Assembly (NCBI GenBank): GCA_031771865.1
Contig: JASISA010000003.1
Span: 186,001-250,000 of the forward strand
From: Nothophaeocryptopus gaeumannii
Taxonomy: Eukaryota; Ascomycota; Dothideomycetes; Mycosphaerellales; Mycosphaerellaceae
Length of the DNA: 64,000 nucleotides
Reading direction: 5' to 3'
Within the stretch, counting starts at the first letter, position 1, and each line of letters starts with the position of its first letter. Position numbers and translations under genes: made by a program. The notes beneath the pieces were generated by a model. It was not told the DNA's origin and ran no database searches. It was given only the letters and a program-made list of their open reading frames with translations. Below, piece after piece: positions 21,199 through 31,972 of this stretch.

Positions 21199-23419
21199 CT
21201 AGACGTATTTTCTTGCCAAATCAAGTCGATCCACACGCTGCTGTTCACCAGGCGTGCCAATTGCAACATATCCTACATCCTGATTGGGTCGCACATCTCC
21301 CATCTTGACGACAGTGGTCTTCAGTCTTTGCACAATATCCTTACCATCTTGCATGGAAGGACCCATTGAGTTGTGAACATATGATGAATGCCTCAGGGAG
21401 TTGACAAAGTCGTCCAGAACATCCGGTCCACGGCGTATAGCTTCCAGATAGGCAGACGAGAGCCCAAGAGCGAAAAGACCAACCGCAATGATGACGAGCG
21501 CGGCTGTGTAACCCTTATGACAGCGGAGGACCATGGTTTCAATCGTGGTCTGGCCCTTCGTTTGCTGATACTCTGAGTACGGCTTGAGTCCGTTCACGAC
21601 CTCGAAAGGAAGCGAGCTCACGGTCCAGTAAGTGTTAAGCAGCTGCGTAAGGCGGCGGGAAAGAAGAACATCGCCGATGCTGGAGATGTCAATGTCCTGG
21701 TCGAAGTCGTCCGAGTACGGCTCAGCAGGGTTGAGAAGATATGTCTCTAGCGGAGACAGCCACCTGTAGTTGTGCTCGGCTTGCTCTTCTGGAGTGGTCT
21801 CGGCGGTAGTAGTAGTGGTGACGAAGGCGTCCATGAATGCTCCGGCTACCGCGAAAGGGTAGGAGAGGAAAGAGCTATACATGGCTGGTGTCGTGGCTGG
21901 TGTCGTGGCTGCCTCGTCTGCGTTGTAGTGGATCCAGTCAGAGGGTGCGCTGATTCCGTCGAGGACGGTGAGGTATGATGGCCATGCAGGAGTCTGCTTG
22001 GACGAGCGCATGCGGGCAACAGTGCAGTTGGATTGTGAGTAGCAGTGAACAGTAGCTTCGACATATGTCGTAGTCAACGAGCACCACGCCTGGTTCAAGT
22101 TGGCATATTGATTGCCGGTGTCGGCGTCGTTGTGCTGGCGCCACGACTCAAGCCCGATCCTGCGGGGAGAAGAGGAGTTCAGCGAGTGGTTCTCGTCGTA
22201 AGCCATGTGGAAGCCTTGATTGTTTGTAGAAATGCCAGTGGTTCCATTGGGAAATCTTGGCCCCAGGGCCTGTGTAAGATTGACAATGACGTTTGGATCA
22301 GTCGAATCGAGAGATACATTGAGCACCATGGGCGCAAACTTGCAGTCTGCGTACATGTAGGACGTCTCAAAGTCAAAGTCGAGGGTGGTTCCTACGACGT
22401 CGTCGCCGAAGTAAGCGTGCTCGAGCTCTCGAACGAAAGTCTGCAGGTCGTTGGTGGCAGACTTGTTCGTTCCCGTCGCGGCGTTCTGAGGATTCCAAGG
22501 AACGCCAATGAGTGCCGCATTCAAATGGGGAGCAAGGCTCGATACGTTGAATGTGTTGAATGTGTGGTCGAGAGCAGATTCAAACTTCGACCACGAAGAG
22601 GAGTTCACGGCCGCTGTGTAGAACCAGCCATCTGCATCTTGGTACCTGCCCTCGGCTTGCAAGGATTCCAGCATTGGAATGTGAATGTTGGAGAATATGT
22701 CCTGGGTTTCCATTCTTCGCACTCTCAGGGCTGATCAAAGCAGTATTGAAGGCGATATCCACGGTCTTTGTTTTAGAGCCATCGCTCGATGCTACAACGG
22801 AGTCAATGATCTGACTACCAGGATTGGCGTACTGGAATTGAGTGTCGACTGGCGTCAACTTGGATGACCTAGTGATAGTCCGCAGAGACAGCTGACCTCC
22901 AACCGGGTTCAAAGCCCACACTTTTGACCTGTTAGCATTGATCTATGAAGGTTTCGGAGACTAGTACGGGGGCTTACCCATGATGAGTACTGGAACCAGA
23001 ACAGATAGGGTGCGCAGCTTCAGGGGCGTCAAGACAGAGCTGACGAGAGACCGACTTCCAAGCAGGTGTTGCATGTGGCCGACTGTGATGCCTCGCTCCA
23101 GCTTCCAATTAGCTACGGCCTTGAGAAACTTGGCGAAGATCAATGTGAACAGGATTGGAAAGATTGTCGGATTCAGCTTCGCCATCTGGAAGAGTGCAAT
23201 GTTGCGAACCGAGTTCGCCTGAGTGCCATCGCGAATGTACGCAGCGATAGAGTAGCCGACGAAGTACAATGGGAGCAAGGCGACGAAGACATCTATGATG
23301 GTCGTCTTGATGCTGACGCCATTCGCAGGAAGCAGCTCACTGTCGTCCTCCTCAGCAGCTTCCTCAGTCCTGTAGTAAGGAGTCTTCTCCTCGTACTGTC
23401 CTTGAGTGTTAGTAGCCAT
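21199..23419 (-). pseudogene. large fungal membrane protein of unknown function, one frame break
   Basis: A fungal multi-pass membrane protein with a large extracellular part. Exon 1 (23419-22978) starts MATNTQGQYEE and has hydrophobic segments at DVFVALLPLYFVGYSIAAY and in NPTIFPILFTLIFAKFL. A 57-nt intron (22921-22977) follows. Its first AG sits inside the branch-site region and is skipped in favour of AAAAG. Exon 2 is open to about 22707, where one extra base in an AAA run (minus strand) shifts the frame. The downstream frame then runs 500 codons to TAG at 21199. It has many N-glycosylation sites, a last membrane helix near AALVIIAVGLFALGL, and a polar tail. The rest is coherent, so this is either a recent 1-bp insertion or an assembly error. 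No catalytic motif is seen. Confidence 0.7.
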
Positions 23420-24407
23420 GATGGCAGAACAAGGTGCTCGATTCGCAGGAACGGAGGCCTGAGCAACACTACGAGGTTCCAACACGCCTCTATATGTACG
23501 ACTTGTCTCCGCTCTATACCGGGGTTCTGGAGTGCTGCATGTCGGAGCTGCCATGCTATAGACTTTTAGCCGTATCATGTCTTGGAACCATGGCTGGCTG
23601 AACTGCCACATGCTCTTCACATTTCAGTCGTGGTCAAGATGGGCTTGCAGAAGCTTCGACTGTTGAGCGAAACGTACCATACAGAGACGTTTCTCGCAGA
23701 ACTAGTTTGTACCGTTCAGGTTGTGGCATAGAGCTCCTCGGCACCGCCGTAGGCAAGCGAGCAATAAGCATTGCATCATCTCCCACGCGATGGTGGAGTT
23801 CCTGCATGAAGCCTTTCCGCGTTTCTCTTCTACCAGACGGCGAGTTCAGCCCGAAAAGATAGAGGAGCATCGTCCAGCGCCCTCATCCGGATTAGCTTTG
23901 GAGGCTTTGAGGCCAGACCTGTCACGTCCTGGAGCGCCAAGACTGGTACCGAAACACTGAGCTCGTTGCTCAGCGCAAAGTCATGCTCGCGAGGACGAAA
24001 CCAGACGGTATGGGAGCCTCGCATGAAGGATGCTGCTGTACTGATCTCCCAAGACCGGCAGCTGCCAGCATTGGCTTCGAGGACATTTTCGGATGGGAGT
24101 AGGCGCTGAGGGGCATCGCCGACAATCAGCTATGTCCTCGATTCAGTTGAGAATCTTTCACGTATGCAGTGTGAATGTTACGCATGTGTGTAGACGAATA
24201 TTGGTGGTGAAGACAGTCATGTGAAGACGGAAGGCCAGTCCCTGCCAAGCCTTGAGAAGCGACGTCGTCACTTCCTTTAAACTCCAGATTTAGTATTGAC
24301 CTTCAAACACTGAGTCCACTCGACGCTCGAACTGCTTGACGACCAGCTGTCCTCGCACACGTATATCGTACACCGCCACCAGTCATACCCGTGAGAGATC
24401 ATCCACT
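23420..24407. other. intergenic between divergent genes
   Basis: Promoters of the membrane-protein gene (minus) and SEC62 (plus). No gene is supported. Confidence 0.5.
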
Positions 24408-25670
24408 ATGAATACGCAGCGCGATCCCCTGGGAGGGCCACCTCCAGCGCAAGCAAAGATGCAGGCAGGCGGACCGCAGCTGCAGTTCAACGTGCCTCCA
24501 GGCCAGCAACCGCCCACGCCCGAGCAGATCCAGCAGATGCAACGACAAATCGCCGAAGATGCGCAAAAAGCAGGCCTTACCGTCCCACAATACGTTGAGC
24601 GAATGAAGCAGCAGATGATGGCGCAAGCACAGGCACAGCAGCGCGCTCAACAGCACCAACAACAGCACACACAAGGCCCGCAAGGCGCGCAGCCAGGCCA
24701 GCAGGTGCCTATTCAGCCTGGCCCTCCGAAACCCGAAGCAATCGCCGTCGCCAAATTTCTGCAGAATCAAGAGCTTAAGAACCGGACATGTATCTTCCAG
24801 GAACAGCGCAAGGACATGTTCAAAGTCAAGCGTGCTATTCGCGCACTGCAATCACCAGCATATGAGAAGGCGCGCAAGAAGAACGCTCTTTTGCCTGAAG
24901 TCAAGGATCGCGTCACAGCCGAGAACTGCTTCAAGCTCCTTCCTATGAGCCTGCTCGCTCTGCGCGTGAGCAAGATGGACGAGAACGCTGGACACGAGGG
25001 TCACAACCACGCCAAGAAGAAGCGCGCCAAGGGTCTATGGACAGTCAAAGTCGAGCCACAGCAGGAAGCCTCCGACGAGTACTACTACGTCTGGCTATAC
25101 CAGGGCTCGCAGTGGAAGACAAAGCTCTACGCCGTGGGAGCCCTCATTGTCATCATGGTAGTCGTCTTCTTTCCCGTCTGGCCGATGAAGCTGCGTCTCG
25201 GAGTCTGGTACCTGTCAATGGGAATGCTTGGACTGCTAGGAGCGTTCTTCGGCATGGCTCTCGTCCGTCTAATCCTCTTCCTCATAACCTTCTTCGCTGT
25301 CCCGCCCGGTCTCTGGCTATATCCCAACCTCTTCGAAGACGTCGGCTTTTTCGACTCTTTCCGACCAGTTTGGGCGTGGCATGAGAGTGAGAAGGAGATC
25401 AAGGAGCGGAAGAAGGAGGAGAGTAAGAGGAAGAAGGAGAGGAGAGCTGCACGCGCGAGGGGTGAGATTGTGGAGGGCAGTAAAGAGAGCAAGAAGAGCA
25501 AGGCGAAGAAGGATGAGCCTATCCCTGTTCCGACACCTTCTGCTACGTCTGCGCCGCCCACTGAGCCTGTTGATGCTGCGCCCCAGGCGACTGGCACGGA
25601 GAGCAAGCCGACCGAGGGCCTGCAGCAGCGGAATATGAACGCGCGGGTTGAGGAAGTTCAGGATGATTAG
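24408..25670 (+). CDS. SEC62: SEC62, post-translational translocation protein of the ER
   Basis: A component of the Sec62/63 complex that feeds finished proteins into the Sec61 channel of the ER. It is a single exon of 420 residues starting MNTQRDPLGG. An upstream in-frame stretch (24336-24407) lacks a good start and is probably leader. A Gln-rich N-terminus (about residues 1-125) precedes the conserved cytosolic domain beginning near VAKFLQNQELKNRTCIFQ. Two membrane helices follow (LYAVGALIVIMVVVFFPVWP and LGAFFGMALVRLILFLITFF), with the WPMKLRLGVWYLS loop between them. The tail is long and Lys/Glu-rich (KEIKERKKEESKRKKE). The gene is intact. Confidence 0.95.
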   Translation: MNTQRDPLGGPPPAQAKMQAGGPQLQFNVPPGQQPPTPEQIQQMQRQIAEDAQKAGLTVPQYVERMKQQMMAQAQAQQRAQQHQQQHTQGPQGAQPGQQVPIQPGPPKPEAIAVAKFLQNQELKNRTCIFQEQRKDMFKVKRAIRALQSPAYEKARKKNALLPEVKDRVTAENCFKLLPMSLLALRVSKMDENAGHEGHNHAKKKRAKGLWTVKVEPQQEASDEYYYVWLYQGSQWKTKLYAVGALIVIMVVVFFPVWPMKLRLGVWYLSMGMLGLLGAFFGMALVRLILFLITFFAVPPGLWLYPNLFEDVGFFDSFRPVWAWHESEKEIKERKKEESKRKKERRAARARGEIVEGSKESKKSKAKKDEPIPVPTPSATSAPPTEPVDAAPQATGTESKPTEGLQQRNMNARVEEVQDD

Positions 25671-25862
25671 GTATTGTTTTAGGGGGCTGAGCGTTGGCGT
25701 TACGGGGACAGGAGGCTATTGCGGCGTTCACCGTCGCTGATCGGCATGATCTTGGCGCAACGCTTGAAAATGCATTAATCGCATGCATGAGTCTGTACGA
25801 TCACTGATTGAGACAATAGACACGCATTTGAAACTCATCATTTTAGAAACTCATCATTTCGA

Positions 25863-26518
25863 CTAACTCGCTAGAGTCATCTTTGCCTCTTCATTATCGA
25901 ATATGACTGTCGCCTTCTCGACGACTTCGTTCGCGCTCATCCTCGGAAACCGAATATCCTCTAAATCGCCTGCCCACGCCGCATACTGAGACACGTCTGT
26001 CACGACCTCTGTGGACTTGGTTGGGAAGAAGGTCGTCGGTTCCTCGTACTCATATACCATCGTAAACTTCCCATTCGACACCATCCCATCAGGTAATTCA
26101 ATCCCCGCCGGACATGCTGTGAACGTGTGAGGAACGCCGCCTATTGTGTCAACGAGAGAGCCCGGTGCTACGACGTAGTATGAGTCTGCGATTTCGACCT
26201 ACAGAGAACGGCGTGAGCAGATTGAAACTAATGAGGGACGTTGCGCAAAGAAAGACTCACCAACGCGACCCCATGCAGGATCATTATCCTCTCATCTACA
26301 AAGGCTGATTTGTCGACTGTCATGTGAATATGCCTGGGCAATCGATAGCTCTCCGTGAACTCGATGAACCCGTATTGGCCTTTGAAACCTTTGTGATTCG
26401 ATGGAGATAGCTCATACATTGTCAGATCCAGGTCGGCGAAGGGCTTCTTGATGTTGGCGCCGAGGCCATGAGTGATTTTACATCCATTGGGGAAGACGTA
26501 GCTGGTTTGCTTGGACAT
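25863..26518 (-). CDS. cupin-fold protein of unknown function
   Basis: A 197-residue protein from two exons (26518-26261 and 26198-25863) around a 62-nt intron. It has a cupin-like beta-barrel pattern: the YRLPRHIHMTVD segment carries the His pair of cupin motif 1, and GSLVDTIGGVPHTFTACP carries the Gly...Pro-His of motif 2. It could bind a metal and act as a small-molecule isomerase, dioxygenase or sensor; the substrate is unknown. The gene is convergent with SEC62. The frame is intact. Confidence 0.8.
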
Positions 26519-26996
26519 CTTGCCTTCTGAATATCTTGGCGTTCCCTATACCAGGGATCTACTCCTCGTTCGGTATTGAAGCCCTACTTGCGGCCTGGCT
26601 GTGGCCTTGGATGTAGACCCCGGTCGTTCTCCAGGACAGAGTAGCCAGATATGGATCGTTTAGTTTTCACCCACTCTCGCACCCCATCTAATTGGATATT
26701 CGTTTTCCAACGTAGCCACCTTGCCTCGTTCAGTCGTTCTACTTCGATACCGAGGAGCTTACAAGGATGCCAGACTCTCACCTACTACCGGCAGTCATAC
26801 CAAAGGTCGGCCCGTCGGCATTAGAGGGCGGCTGCGGTTGAGCCGAGGCTCGAAGCTCGGCCGTGGGTCTTTCACTTGAACGCGATTACTTTGAGACTCA
26901 ATCTCTCTTTCCTGTATCACTACAATCCAGTCCTTCCCATCTCAGCCTCCTCGAACTATCCCGAACTACTCTCGGATACGTTTTGCTATTGCGAAG
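26519..26996. other. intergenic between divergent genes
   Basis: Promoter region between the cupin gene and the thiolase gene. No gene is supported. Confidence 0.5.
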
Positions 26997-28385
26997 ATGT
27001 CGACTGCTACAGAACGTGTCAAGAGCGTCCTTGGACAGCTTCTTCCGGGCCAGAAGCCGCTGGATCACATGTGAGATGTTTCCCCGCAAGCTGAACGGCG
27101 ATGATGATTAGTATGGGATATTTTGCTGACAATGAGGCGATTGTAGTACACAGAAGAACCCCGACGATATTGTCATTACCCTCGCGATCCGAACACCTTT
27201 GACCAAGGGACGGAAAGGCGGTTTCAAGGACACCCCGCTCGATGGCATTGCCCTCAAGATCCTGCAGAAGGTGGTCGAGAAGAGCAGGTTGGACCCGCAG
27301 ATGGTAGAGGATATCTGTATGGGAAATGTGAGCCACCTTACACACCTCCCTCCTCCCATACGACCACACATACTGATTCTTCTTGATCCCAGGTCTCCGA
27401 CGCCAAAGCCGCCTACTACTGCCGCGCCGCCGCCCTCGCCGCCGGCTTCCCCAACACCACCGCCGCATCCTCGGTAAACCGCTTCTGCTCCTCAGGTCTC
27501 AAAGCCGTCCAAGACATCGCCAATCAAATCACTCTCGGCAACATCGAAGTCGGCGTTGCCTTGGGAATCGAATCCATGACCGCAGGCGGCGACCGCCTCA
27601 CCCGTCCCTTCTTCGACGAAATCCTCAAAGCGAACCAAGACGCTGCAGACTGCATGCAACCTATGGGTCAAACCTCCGAGAATGTGGGGAAAGATTTTAA
27701 TATTACACGCGAGAAGCAAGATCGATATGCGGCGGAGAGTTACAGACGAGCGGAAGCTGCGCAAAAGGCCGGGTGGTTTGATGATGAGATTGTTCCTATC
27801 AAGACGCTTGTTGATGGGAAGGAAGTCACCTTGACCAAGGATGAGGGGCCGAGATGGGGAACTACGTATGAGAGTCTGAGCAAGATTCGGCCTGCGTTCC
27901 CGGATTATGGCGACAAGTCAACGGGCGGTAACTCTTCGCAAGTTACGGATGGTGCGGCTGCTGTGCTTCTTATGAAGCGCTCTAAGGCGCTGGAGATGAA
28001 CCAGCCTATTCTCGCCAAATACGTCGGCGCCACGGTCGCTGGTCTGGCACCGAGGATTATGGGTATTGGTCCTTCCATCGCGGTCCCCAAGCTTCTGACC
28101 AAGTACAACCTGACCATCGATGATATCGATGTTATCGAGTTGAACGAGGCGTTTGCTTCAATGGCTGTCTACTGCAAAGACGTGCTCAAGATCGATCACA
28201 GCAAGATGAATGTGCGAGGTGGTGCGATTGCTCTGGGTCATCCTTTGGGATGCACGGGTGCCAGACAGATTGTCACGGGATTGAGCGAGTGTAGGAGACA
28301 GCAGAAGAAGATTCTTTTGACGACGATGTGTATTGGTACGGGGCAGGGTATGGCTGGGTTGTTTGTGAATGAACAGAATGTGTAA
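26997..28385 (+). CDS. POT1: peroxisomal 3-ketoacyl-CoA thiolase
   Basis: The last step of peroxisomal beta-oxidation, cleaving 3-ketoacyl-CoA to acetyl-CoA and a shortened acyl-CoA. Exons are 26997-27070, 27147-27327 and 27393-28385, with introns of 76 and 65 nt. The product is 415 residues. A PTS2 peroxisome signal is visible at residues 7-15 (RVKSVLGQL, matching R-[LVI]-x5-[HQ]-[LA]). The nucleophilic Cys is in NRFCSSGLKA (about residue 117). The His is in GGAIALGHPLGCTGAR and the second Cys in CIGTGQGMAG. The NEAFA block (IELNEAFASMA) is also present. The gene is intact, and the assignment to the PTS2 import route (Pex7) follows from the signal. Confidence 0.96.
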
Positions 28386-28988
28386 GGAGAGGAAGATCTT
28401 TGAGATTGGGTTGTTGATTTCGTTGGCAGATCTTGTGCATATAGACGGCAAAAGAAGTTTGATTTAAGAAGAATTCTTTTCCCACTTCAGCTGTCTGTCA
28501 ACAGCATCATCGACAAGTACTCAACAAGGAGGGACGTTTTCCAATGGCGGTGCTCCGTTGAAGCGATGGGTACTTCACATGCAAACCACCCACAGAGAAT
28601 CACAAGCTCCTAAGCGACATATATACCTACAATTGACGACAACCGAATCAGATGTTTGCTGTCCAATTCATACAGTCAAGCGGTCCGCCACTAGCGCCAT
28701 CCGAGGAATACATCTTCGACTCGCTGGCTTCGATGAACGGTCTTCGATACAACAACACCGACGCTTTTCAAACCTCACGCGTTACCTGTCCGGCTGGGTG
28801 CGTGGTCTTGCATCAGGTCGCTCAACTGCTTGGTGGGGGAGGGGGCCTGGAAGAGGAGGTGCTGACGAACGACGTACAAGAAGGGCATGTGGATCGATCG
28901 ATACGTAGTATCATTTATCCCCTGAGATCTATCCATCTCCACCCCCTTTTCAATCCAATCCACCACTGACATCCGCTCCCAGTCCTTA
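28386..28988. other. intergenic, start of the gene-poor region
   Basis: 3' flank of the thiolase. Open frames here (for example 28652-28969) do not resemble known proteins; I do not call a gene. Confidence 0.45.
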
Positions 28989-29988
28989 CTACCCTTCCCC
29001 CTCCCCCCTAAACAACTCCCTTGGCACTCTCACCCCATTCTCCCGCATCCACGATACCAACGGATCCCACTTTTTACAGTATGACTCGCCTTCCAATCCT
29101 CCTCCGCAGCCTGTCCATTCGCTCCTCTATTAGATCAACGCAGGCGTTATATCCGCATGGCACATGAGTGCTTGCCGAAGCGTTTCGATGCAATGGTCTG
29201 TGTGATCCGCGAAGATGGAGCTGTTGAACGTCTTGGGCTTGTGTACGTGGGAAGGATGCGGATTGGCAGGAGACCGACTCTGAAGGGAGTGAACTGTCTG
29301 ACGGAGGCTATTGAGGCAGTGGGAGATGGTGGAAGACTTCAATCGTGGCGGGATATCCGCCTTCTGGGTGTTTGGATGTGGGAGGGAAATGGAGGAAGTT
29401 TTGGTGGAGGGAGCGGTTGAGGGAGGGGATGTGAGAGGGTGGGATTAGGACAGATGGCACTAGTGGACGCTAGGTCAGTTGGGGTGCTTTGGTATGTGCG
29501 TTGATTTCTATGAGAGCTTACAGTATTCGAGAGCATGCCATTTCTGCTCTAGCTCTGTTGATGGCGTTCCCAGAGAATCGAAGTCGTCGGGCGATAGAAC
29601 TAATTGCCAGTCTCTTTGCTCATATTCGACGGCTTCTAGAAGGGGTGCTACACGTGAGATAAGTCGTCAGGATTGGTTCGATTCTTTTGATGCAGGTGAA
29701 ATGGTGATTCGACTCACACCACATGCTCAACTTTGCTGTGCATTCTCGTTCTGAGCAGCTGGCATCATAGTATCGGTGAGCTACCAACAGCATCACCATC
29801 CCGCTGATGAAGCAGAGGAGGCAGAGACATCGGATTGCTACTCCAAGCCATCTCAACGTCTTGTATTGAGTGCTTTCAAATCGATCGAAGGCGAGGGTGG
29901 AGTCTGATTCTGAGGATACTTTGCCCTCTTCTTCGATTCTAACATAGCTCTTCTCGGAATTGAATGACCATTTGAGGGGATGCTTCAT
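28989..29988 (-). pseudogene. UstYa-family (DUF3328) gene, degenerate copy 1
   Basis: UstYa-type proteins are membrane-tethered oxidases that cyclise fungal ribosomal peptides. The start ATG at 29988 leads into a polar N-tail and one membrane helix (WLGVAIRCLCLLCFISGMVM). An intron (donor GTGAGT near 29717, acceptor TAG near 29648) is followed by a segment beginning APLLEAVEYEQRDW. The first signature region (IEVFHHL...) is split by at least two frameshifts, one at the GGG run 29321-29323 of the plus strand. The second signature is preserved as DHCIETLRQALMCHADITP. It is followed by two adjacent stops, TAA 29130-29132 and TAG 29127-29129. The same frame continues after them to TAG at 28989-28991 with C-terminal features of the family. 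It is clearly non-functional as written. Confidence 0.75.
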
Positions 29989-30549
29989 TACGAGGGAAGA
30001 AGATTCGGAACCTCTTGTTCGGCAACTGCTCGATTCACGAGGTTTGTAAGCATCGGACGAAGTGCCAACAACATTTGCTTTCCAAGGTGCTCTCTTCGAT
30101 GGCGGTGGGCATGCCTTCGATCCTTTCAAACATCATGTCAGCAACGAAGCAATCGAACTTCATCGTACCGACGTTGATCCACCATGAGCGCGCTCTTCAG
30201 CAAGCGCGCGTTTCAATGTCGAAGCTCTGAGTGATCTCGAGATCTCAGCCCTATTGCCAATCATGAGAGCCTACAGCTTGGGCTTGAATGGACGCCTCCC
30301 GAGAAACAACCAAGAGCTTGAATAAGGATCTCCAGGGAAGCTTTGCCAACGGCATTCATATGTCGTTGTTGACACCCTCATTCGGTGACCTTATCGGAAG
30401 CTGATTGCAGTCCTCATGCCAGTAAGATGATTCGTTCTTCGTTCGCAACTCCTTGTATTGCCTTCACCAGGACAGCCTTTTTCTTTGTGGAGAATGCCCA
30501 TGCCATCATCGATTCTTGCTACTATCAGCTGATATTATTTGATTTGATT
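29989..30549. other. intergenic within the degenerate region
   Basis: No gene supported. Confidence 0.45.
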
Positions 30550-31441
30550 CTAGATGAACCGGACAATGTCTCTCAGCATATCGCTGGAGTACCAGTGGCC
30601 CAGGCCTTCGTACACCGACAGTTTCACATCGAAGCCCATTTGCTGGAAGACGGCGGTGGCTTCCTGACCGAATCTCATGTGTACTCTTTCGTCTTCTGAG
30701 CCATGTCCGAGGAATACCTATATTTGCAAAGCGTCAGAGAGCCGGTATGATGCCGAAGTCGATTCGAGCTGCAATTCGTCTCGTAAAAAGTCAGCGACTC
30801 CATCGATCTCTCTTCGTTGTCTCTCTCGCAAGGTACACTTCTCCATAGCATCGTCTAGTCTTTCATTCTAATCGGAATCGAAAATATCATCCTCAACGTC
30901 CACCTCACCATCACTTCCTTCATCTTTCAAAGCGCCTTCCATCCTCTCTGTCAAAGGCAGATACCCACACATCCCCACCATGCCCGCAAACGCCTCTCCC
31001 TTCCAACAAAGCGTCGCCATCAACGAAGTCGCACATCCCTGACTCAATCCCCACAGTATCACATTCTCAGCTCCCATAGCTTCAAATTCAGGCCTCAATA
31101 GCCGATAAACTATCGTCACTTTCTTCTTCAACCCATCATACATATCATCCTCCTGCCATTTCCCATTCTTAGATGGGTCGGAGATAAGTTCCCAATTATC
31201 GAACCATTGGTGGATTTTGCCTCGCTTGTAGATTGTTGTGCGAGATTTGGGCGCTGTTGGGAAGATGAATTTGGCGTGGGGAAAGATTTTGGGAAGGGTG
31301 GAGTTGTCCTTGTGCCCGCTGATGGTTGTTGAGAGTAGCGGTTCGCTGAATTCGGATGCGTGGGAGCCTCGACCGTGGAGGACGACGAACCGGGTATTTG
31401 TCCACGAATCACCAGGTGTACATGCGGACCATGTTCTGTTC
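30550..31441 (-). pseudogene. acyl-protein-thioesterase/carboxylesterase-like alpha/beta hydrolase with two in-frame TAG
   Basis: A serine hydrolase of the phospholipase/carboxylesterase family. In one continuous minus-strand frame I see the first strand and oxyanion region FVVLHGRGSHASEF, the aromatic HQWFDNWEL, the nucleophile elbow ILWGLSQGCATS, the next strand GMVGMCGYLPL, the Asp region VFLGHGSEDERV, and the catalytic His in YEGLGHWYSSDML. It ends at TAG 30550-30552. The frame is cut by TAG at 30868-30870 and at 30718-30720. No start codon or clear first exon lies at the 5' side, where the frame runs back to a stop next to the UstYa remnant. A 186-nt in-phase intron (30718-30903, poor donor GTGGAC, good acceptor ATATAG) would remove both stops, but the removed part looks coding. 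Confidence 0.7.
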
Positions 31442-31469
31442 CATGCATCAGTATCGGAAGCTCAATTGG

Positions 31470-31972
31470 GGGAGTCCAGGAGGACAATTTTACAAAGCAA
31501 TGCAGCTCATGAAAAGCTTCCAAAATCGCGATGTAGCCTGTCCCAACTTCGGGCGGTACAGGTCGAAGATGATCGTGTTCTGAACGATTGAGACCTTTGA
31601 TCTTGTTGACGGGGATCTCGACTGCGTGTTCTGCAAACTCGTCAGCTTGGTCCAAACTTCGCAGTTTCAAAGGACTCACTGTAGGTGATCGCATCCCAAG
31701 CAGCTTCCCTCTTCTAGCGTTGGCGGCCCTCGGTAGATGTTTGTGCTATTCACACTCGCAGCGAAGTCGATATCGATATACTCGACAGCTTTTAGTGCAA
31801 GCGTACAATGAAAGCTGCTTTGCGCATTCCATGTTCGTTGGTTTGCGGGTATACTCGACGACTATCAGGCCGAACATCAGGAAGATAATGGCCAATATGC
31901 TACAGTGCGTCAGACTGGGCCTCCATCATCGTTTTCATTTTGCTTGAGATGCTCCTTCCAATAGAGGATCAT
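31470..31972 (-). pseudogene. UstYa-family (DUF3328) gene, degenerate copy 2 (3' truncated)
   Basis: The ATG at 31972 opens a polar segment ending in NDDGG. A frame one base away carries the membrane helix (SILAIIFLMFGLIVVEY). A third frame carries the AVEYIDIDF and NIYRGPP blocks usual after the helix. A 51-nt intron follows the AWDAITY block. The next exon has NRSEHDHLRP and the first copper-type signature in EAFHELHCF. The reading frame shifts at least three times, and the second signature (HCxxxxRxxxMC) is missing. The sequence runs directly into the hydrolase remnant. It is a decayed and truncated relative of the copy at 29-30 kb. Confidence 0.7.

Noticed and set aside
28652..28969. Possible small protein after the thiolase
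   Set aside because: No recognisable family, no signal peptide, and it ends in low-complexity sequence.
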